This document shows positions 13,046 through 16,935 of a stretch of 16,935 nt of DNA, piece after piece; positions within the stretch are counted from its first letter, which is position 1, and the number at the start of each line of letters is the position of its first letter. Location: NCBI GenBank assembly GCA_001768125.1, contig MENB01000062.1, positions 214-17,148 on the forward strand, written 5' to 3'. Origin of the DNA: Armatimonadetes bacterium RBG_19FT_COMBO_69_19 (GTDB lineage: Bacteria; Sysuimicrobiota; Sysuimicrobiia; Sysuimicrobiales; Kaftiobacteriaceae). The position numbers and the translations under genes were made by a program. The notes below the pieces were generated by a model. The model saw only the letters and a program-made list of their open reading frames with translations. It had not been told where the DNA came from and searched no databases.

Positions 13046-13867
13046 ATGCGGACCCGTGGACCCCTGACCACGCTGACGGCAGCGGCCTTCCTCCTTTTCG
13101 TTCTCCTGGCTCCGGCGCTGCGGGCCGAGCCCCTGCGGTTCGGGATCAGTCCCGGCGATCTCGAGCTCGTGCCTGCGCCGGGCGGCACGGCGAGCGCCAC
13201 TTTGCTGGTCATGAACGATTCCGCACATCGCGTGCGGTTCCACGTGCAGGTCCAGGACATCTTCCTCCGGCCAGGGGGCCAGCTGGACGTGCTCCCGGCG
13301 GGGACGCTGGAGTGGTCGGTGGCGAAGCTGGCGCGGCTCACTCCGTCGGAATTCGAGCTGGACGCGCACCAGGCGATGCCGATCCGCGTTAGCGTCACCG
13401 TGCCGCCCGACGCCCGCGGCGGCCGGTACGGTGCCGTGGTCGTTGCGCCGTCCCCGATCCTGCAGGCCGGCGGCGCCCGCGGCACCATCTCGATCGTCAT
13501 CCCTAAACTGGCTGCGCGGCTGCTCGTCCACGTGAAGGGGACCGAGGTCGTCCGCGGGGCCATCACCGGCATGCTGGCGGCGCCCCGACCGGGCAACCGC
13601 GGCGCCGACGTCAAGATCGTTTTCCGCAACAGCGGAAACGTGCATGTCCGCACGACCGGCGAGCTCACGATCCTGAACGCCGAGGGCCGGCAGCTCGCCC
13701 GCCTCCCGATCCCCGAAGCACTCGTGCTGCCCAGTAGCGTCCGTGAGTTCAGGCTGGCGTGGGAGGCCCCGGCGCTCGAGCCCGGCGCCTACACCGTGCG
13801 GGCCGTGATGGATTACGGAGCGGACGCGCTGGTGGCCGGCGAGCTGACCATCCCGGTCCGGAAGTGA
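13046..13867 (+). CDS. Periplasmic pilus-assembly chaperone-like protein
   Basis: 273 residues, GGGAGGAAGG before the ATG. Signal peptide ending APALRA. The mature N-terminal domain has the PapD-like order of strands: LRFGISPGDLELVPAPGG, SATLLVMNDSAHRVRFHVQV, SEFELDAHQAMPIRVSVTVP, GRYGAVVVAPSP. A second Ig-like domain follows from about residue 150 and ends EPGAYTVRAVMDYGADALVAGELTIPVRK. Such chaperones bind subunits in the periplasm by donor-strand complementation and hand them to an usher. Related DUF916/WxL-type proteins have the same fold, so the name is by fold and context. Flanked by a subunit-like gene and the usher-like gene, which overlaps or nearly abuts it. Confidence 0.65.
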   Translation: MRTRGPLTTLTAAAFLLFVLLAPALRAEPLRFGISPGDLELVPAPGGTASATLLVMNDSAHRVRFHVQVQDIFLRPGGQLDVLPAGTLEWSVAKLARLTPSEFELDAHQAMPIRVSVTVPPDARGGRYGAVVVAPSPILQAGGARGTISIVIPKLAARLLVHVKGTEVVRGAITGMLAAPRPGNRGADVKIVFRNSGNVHVRTTGELTILNAEGRQLARLPIPEALVLPSSVREFRLAWEAPALEPGAYTVRAVMDYGADALVAGELTIPVRK

Positions 13868-16272
13868 GGCCCGTGCGCACCGCGCTCGCGGTGGCCGCGG
13901 CGCTCACGCTCCTGGCGGCGCCGACCGCGCGGGCCGCAGATCCGGTGCGCGTCCTCGTTGATGACATTCCTCTGGCGCTGACCCCGGATCCGGTCGTGCA
14001 GGATGCGTTTCTGTTCCTCCCGCTCCGTCCCCTCGCCCAGCACTTTCAGGCGTCACTCATCGTGGACCGGCAGGCGATCGAAGTCCGGCGGGCCGACGGC
14101 GGCGCGTACCTGCTGCGCCTCGGCCGCCTGGAAGTGTGGTCCGGGGGCATCGTCATCGCGGTCACTGAGGCGCCCGTGCAACTGATGCAGGGCACCACGA
14201 TGATCCCGCGCGGGGCGGTGGACGTCCTCTTCGAGACGCTGACGGTCTGGAATCCCCAGGTCAGCGTCCTGACGATCACGACCGCGCGGCGGCCCGCCCA
14301 GATCACGACCACGCCCAGGCCGGCTGCCGCGGTAACCAGGACGGGGCCGTCGCCGGCCCCCGTCGCGTTCGTGCCTGAGTTCCATCCCGCCGTGGAGCGG
14401 CCCATCGTCGCCTCGGGCTACGTGACCGCGGGGATGTCCCTCGGCGCAGAGACCGCGGCGACGGCGCGGCTGCAGTTCCGCACCCATACCGGGGCGGAGC
14501 GTGTGGACGGCAGCGTGGCCTTGTCCGCCGGGTCCGGCCTGCTCACGACCGCGGGCACGATCACGCGGCGCACTCCCGAGGACACGCTCACCGTGGGCGG
14601 CATCTCGGTGCACGACTCGCCCCTCACCGTGTACGAGCAGGGCCTGATCGGCGCGGTGTACCAGGTCCGGCGGGGGAGGAGCACCTGGCGGTTCTTCGGC
14701 GGCAACATCGCGGGGACCGCCTCGTATCTCTACGGGGCGAGTGTGGCGCTCGATCCGATCGGGCACTGGCTGCTGCAGGGGGCGACGGTGTACGATCCTG
14801 CGACGGGCACGCTCGTGCTGAAGGGCCGGACCGACCGCGTACTGCATCCGGGCGTCACCGCGTTCGCGGAATCGGCGTGGGGGGAATCGCCGGCCGGCTC
14901 AGGGGGCGCCTGGCGGCTGGGATTCGATTTCGGCTCGAAGCAGTTCACGACGTCCGTGAGCTACCTCTCGCTCGATCCGCGATTCCCGACCCTGGGGAAT
15001 GCCGCCCTCTTCGCCGGCCGGAGCGGGCCTCTGGTTCAGCTCTCCTATCGCCCGTCGCCGGTCTGGACGTTCTCCGGCAGCGCCTCGCTCCTGCGCGGCG
15101 CTCCGGGGGTCAGCGACCGCTACGTGACGAGCCTGCTGGCGCACTACCGCCCGACGCCGTCGATCGGCATCGTGGCCGAGACCCGCGCCGTGGAGGACAC
15201 CGTCGCGGGCGTGCGCACGCGCAGCACGTCGGGGCAGGTCGCGGTCACATTCACGACGGGGCCGTGGGGACTGGTGCTGGCGGGGAGTCACACGATGGAT
15301 GCCGGCGTGCTCACCGGGACGGCGGCGTCGACGGCCACGCTCTCCTTCCGCGCGGGGTATACGCTTCCAAGCGGGCTCCCGCTGTGGGCCGAAGTCTCGC
15401 GCAGCAGCGGTGATACGGCGGCGTGGGGATACGCGGTCGGTTCCGCGTTCCGGCTCTCCGATCGGACGGATCTGAACACGCAGGTGCGGCACAAGATCTA
15501 CACGCTGCCGTCCTCCTACGCGGAGACGTCACTCGAGCTGTCCGTCTCGCAGCCGCTCGCCTCGGGGGCGCACCTCACGCTCGGCGGGGGCCTGCGCTAC
15601 GTGACCACGGCCGGTGCGGCGGCGCCGTACCTGGCGTTCCAGTACGGCTATCCCCTCTATGCCTACGGGCCGCCTCAGACCGGACGGCTCGCCGCCGTGA
15701 TGTACGTTGACCAGAACGGTAACGGCATCCGCGACGCCGGCGAGCCCGGCATGGGCGGGATCGTGCTCCGCGTGGACGACCAGAGCGCGGCCATCTCGGA
15801 TGCGAGCGGCGCCGCGGCGGTGGCCGGCGTGCAGGCGGGAGACGTCACCGTGGCGATCGACGACGGAACCCTGCCGGCGCACCTGGTGGCGACCGCACCA
15901 GTCCAGTCCGTACGCGTGGTTGCGACGGAGACCCGCGAGGTCGCCTTCCCCCTCGCTCCCGCGGCCGCGCTGCTGGGCGTCGTGTTCCACGACGAGAACG
16001 GGAACGGGGTGCGCGATGAGGGCGAGAAGGCGATCCCGGGTGTGGTGCTCCGGTTGTCCGGTACCGCGATCCTCCGGACGGCAGACGGCGATGGCGTTTA
16101 CGTCTTCGACCACCTGCCGCCCGGGACGTACGCCGTGACGGTCGATCTGCGCAGCGTGCCCCTCGGGTACAAGGTCCGGGGGGAGGGGAGCTATGCGGTG
16201 ACGGCCGTGGCGGGGGAGGAGCGGTCCCTCGATATCCCGCTCGACGGCCGGCCTGTGGTCCGCACCTTTTAG
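13864..16272 (+). CDS. Usher-like outer-membrane beta-barrel with SdrD-B-type C-terminal domains
   Basis: About 802 residues from a GTG overlapping the chaperone stop (GTGA); a GTG at 13873 is equally possible. Signal peptide RTALAVAAALTLLAAPTARA. Residues ~25-140 look like a copper-amine-oxidase-N-type domain (LFLPLRPLAQHFQASLIVD, LMQGTTMIPRGAVDVLFETLTVW). A Pro/Thr-rich linker follows, then ~430 residues of alternating short strands and Gly/Ser turns typical of an outer-membrane barrel. From ~608, two Ig-like SdrD-B-type domains carry Ca-binding-like D-x-N-x-N-G-x-x-D-x-G-E motifs (VDQNGNGIRDAGE, HDENGNGVRDEGE). Together with the subunit and chaperone genes this resembles a divergent chaperone-usher system. 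No classical usher plug or FimD motifs were recognised, so the export role is inferred. Confidence 0.6.
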   Translation: MRPVRTALAVAAALTLLAAPTARAADPVRVLVDDIPLALTPDPVVQDAFLFLPLRPLAQHFQASLIVDRQAIEVRRADGGAYLLRLGRLEVWSGGIVIAVTEAPVQLMQGTTMIPRGAVDVLFETLTVWNPQVSVLTITTARRPAQITTTPRPAAAVTRTGPSPAPVAFVPEFHPAVERPIVASGYVTAGMSLGAETAATARLQFRTHTGAERVDGSVALSAGSGLLTTAGTITRRTPEDTLTVGGISVHDSPLTVYEQGLIGAVYQVRRGRSTWRFFGGNIAGTASYLYGASVALDPIGHWLLQGATVYDPATGTLVLKGRTDRVLHPGVTAFAESAWGESPAGSGGAWRLGFDFGSKQFTTSVSYLSLDPRFPTLGNAALFAGRSGPLVQLSYRPSPVWTFSGSASLLRGAPGVSDRYVTSLLAHYRPTPSIGIVAETRAVEDTVAGVRTRSTSGQVAVTFTTGPWGLVLAGSHTMDAGVLTGTAASTATLSFRAGYTLPSGLPLWAEVSRSSGDTAAWGYAVGSAFRLSDRTDLNTQVRHKIYTLPSSYAETSLELSVSQPLASGAHLTLGGGLRYVTTAGAAAPYLAFQYGYPLYAYGPPQTGRLAAVMYVDQNGNGIRDAGEPGMGGIVLRVDDQSAAISDASGAAAVAGVQAGDVTVAIDDGTLPAHLVATAPVQSVRVVATETREVAFPLAPAAALLGVVFHDENGNGVRDEGEKAIPGVVLRLSGTAILRTADGDGVYVFDHLPPGTYAVTVDLRSVPLGYKVRGEGSYAVTAVAGEERSLDIPLDGRPVVRTF

Positions 16273-16283
16273 CCGGGCTGCCC

Positions 16284-16312
16284 TTGCATCCGCCCGAGCA
16301 GCCTTCTACCTT
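16284..16312 (+). promoter_or_regulatory. Promoter for a leaderless nfu-like transcript
   Basis: TTGCAT (16284-16289), 17-nt spacer, TACCTT (16307-16312), then exactly 6 nt to the ATG at 16319. A TANNNT hexamer at -12 to -7 relative to the ATG and absence of any Shine-Dalgarno are the hallmarks of leaderless transcripts. A 6-bp inverted repeat GGCTGC/GCAGCC (16276-16303) overlaps it and might end the upstream operon. Confidence 0.5.
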
Positions 16313-16318
16313 ATTGGT

Positions 16319-16588
16319 ATGAGCGTCTCCATCCAGGTCCAGCCCACCCCGAACATCAATGCCTTGAAGTTCGTGCTCGACCGTCGCCTCACGGAGGGGA
16401 AGAGCCAGACGTTCCGGTCGGGCGACCAGGCGGCGCCCCCGCTGGCGAGGGCTTTACTGGAGATCCCGGGTGTCGTGCAGGTCTTCTTCCTGAACGACTT
16501 CATCACGGTGACGCGGAATCCCGACATCCCCTGGGAGACGATCGCCGACCAGGTCGAGGAGACGATCCGCGGCCATTACGGAGCCTAG
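16319..16588 (+). CDS. Nfu/NifU N-terminal domain protein
   Basis: 89 residues making up a single Nfu N-terminal domain (PF08712 type): VQPTPNINALKFVLDRRL, PLARALLEIPGVVQVFFLNDFITVTR, WETIADQVEETIRGHY. In larger Nfu proteins this domain precedes the Fe-S scaffold domain with CxxC; here the scaffold part is absent and there are no cysteines, so the protein cannot hold a cluster by itself and probably acts as an adaptor in iron-sulfur protein maturation or has another role. The conserved TPNPNALKF motif reads TPNINALKF. The start has no ribosome binding site and is probably leaderless. Its stop overlaps the stop of the convergent E2 gene in the sequence CTAG. Confidence 0.85.
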   Translation: MSVSIQVQPTPNINALKFVLDRRLTEGKSQTFRSGDQAAPPLARALLEIPGVVQVFFLNDFITVTRNPDIPWETIADQVEETIRGHYGA

Positions 16589-16935
16589 CGGTCGTTCTGC
16601 ACGAACAAGAGGAAGGGGTTTTCGAGCGCGCGCTTGATCTCCCCGAGGAACTGCGCGGCCTCGGCGCCGTCGGTCACCCGGTGGTCGGCGGAGATCGTCA
16701 CTTTCATCGTCGTCGCCATCCCCAGTTGACCGTTGCGCACCACGGCCCGCGGCTGCGCCGCGCCGACGGCCAGGATGCCGGCGTGGGGCGGGTTGACGAT
16801 GGCGATGAAGCTCTCCACGAAATCGAACATCCCCAGGTTGCTGATCGTGAACGTCCCGCCTTCGTAGTCCTCGGGCCGCAGGTGGCCGGAGCGGGCCCGC
16901 TCCGCCAGGCCTTTCGCCTCCTCGCTGATCTGCAG
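16585..16935 (-). CDS. 2-oxoacid dehydrogenase E2 (dihydrolipoamide acyltransferase), C-terminal part
   Basis: The frame is open to the right edge; the 116 residues present are the end of the acyltransferase catalytic domain. Diagnostic stretches are DYEGGTFTISNLGMF, SFIAIVNPPHAGILAVGA, and the active-site motif ISADHRVTDGAEAAQFL, containing the catalytic His and Asp (DHRxxDG). E2 transfers an acyl group from lipoyl-lysine to coenzyme A in the pyruvate, 2-oxoglutarate or branched-chain dehydrogenase complexes; which one cannot be told because the lipoyl and E1/E3-binding domains are outside the window. It ends LLFVQNDR and converges on the nfu-like gene with overlapping stops. Confidence 0.93.
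   Translation of the reverse strand: MQISEEAKGLAERARSGHLRPEDYEGGTFTISNLGMFDFVESFIAIVNPPHAGILAVGAAQPRAVVRNGQLGMATTMKVTISADHRVTDGAEAAQFLGEIKRALENPFLLFVQNDR

Noticed and set aside
1..16935. tRNA, rRNA, insertion sequences, prophage or integrase genes
   Set aside because: None was recognised on reading both strands; the window looks like chromosomal core and accessory regulatory genes.

Overview
GC-rich (roughly two thirds G+C by eye), gene-dense bacterial DNA. The content suggests a motile, diderm, deep-branching bacterium: sigma-54, a sigma-28-like factor, HD-GYP signalling, FlgN/FlaG-like proteins, and an exported subunit/chaperone/outer-membrane-barrel set. Candidate phyla such as Sysuimicrobiota (CSP1-3), Rokubacteria or NC10 would fit, but that is a guess; there is no rRNA or other decisive marker here.

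Layout. (1) 3-887 (+): the end of a nucleotidyltransferase-fold protein, convergent with the next block. (2) 893-4559 (-): read in its own direction this block has three tandem genes for tiny exported peptides built from the pentapeptide SVTWE (C, B, A, spaced 300 nt apart), then a 20-codon leader ORF, a membrane hybrid-type sensor (7TM-like/GAF/GAF/histidine kinase) and a single-domain response regulator. (3) 4695-5428 (+): FlgN-like and FlaG-like genes. (4) 5589-6938 (+): an NtrC-type sigma-54 activator. (5) 6980-9933 (+): a REC-GAF-HD-GYP regulator followed by rpoN. (6) 10000-12312 (+): a GAF/degenerate-GGDEF protein, a WhiG/FliA-type sigma factor and a Roadblock/LC7 protein. (7) 12396-16272 (+): an exported two-cysteine subunit-like protein, a periplasmic pilus-chaperone-like protein and a large outer-membrane usher-like barrel with SdrD-B-type tail. 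(8) 16284-16588 (+): a probably leaderless Nfu/NifU-N gene. (9) 16585-16935 (-): the end of a 2-oxoacid dehydrogenase E2.

What ties it together is sigma-54. Six intergenic sites read [TCG]GGCA[CT]-N5-TTGCT with identical spacing, each in the right orientation 35-80 nt before a gene: peptides A and B, flgN, the HD-GYP/rpoN pair, the GAF/sigma-28/Roadblock trio and the pilus-like operon. Sigma-54 itself and an NtrC-type activator are encoded in the middle, so the window looks like a self-contained, probably self-amplifying sigma-54 regulon for surface structures and motility.

The most unusual element is the family of three signal-peptide-bearing SVTWE micropeptides (46-48 aa) with individual promoters and terminators, next to a membrane histidine kinase. 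I do not recognise them as a described family; their function is unknown.
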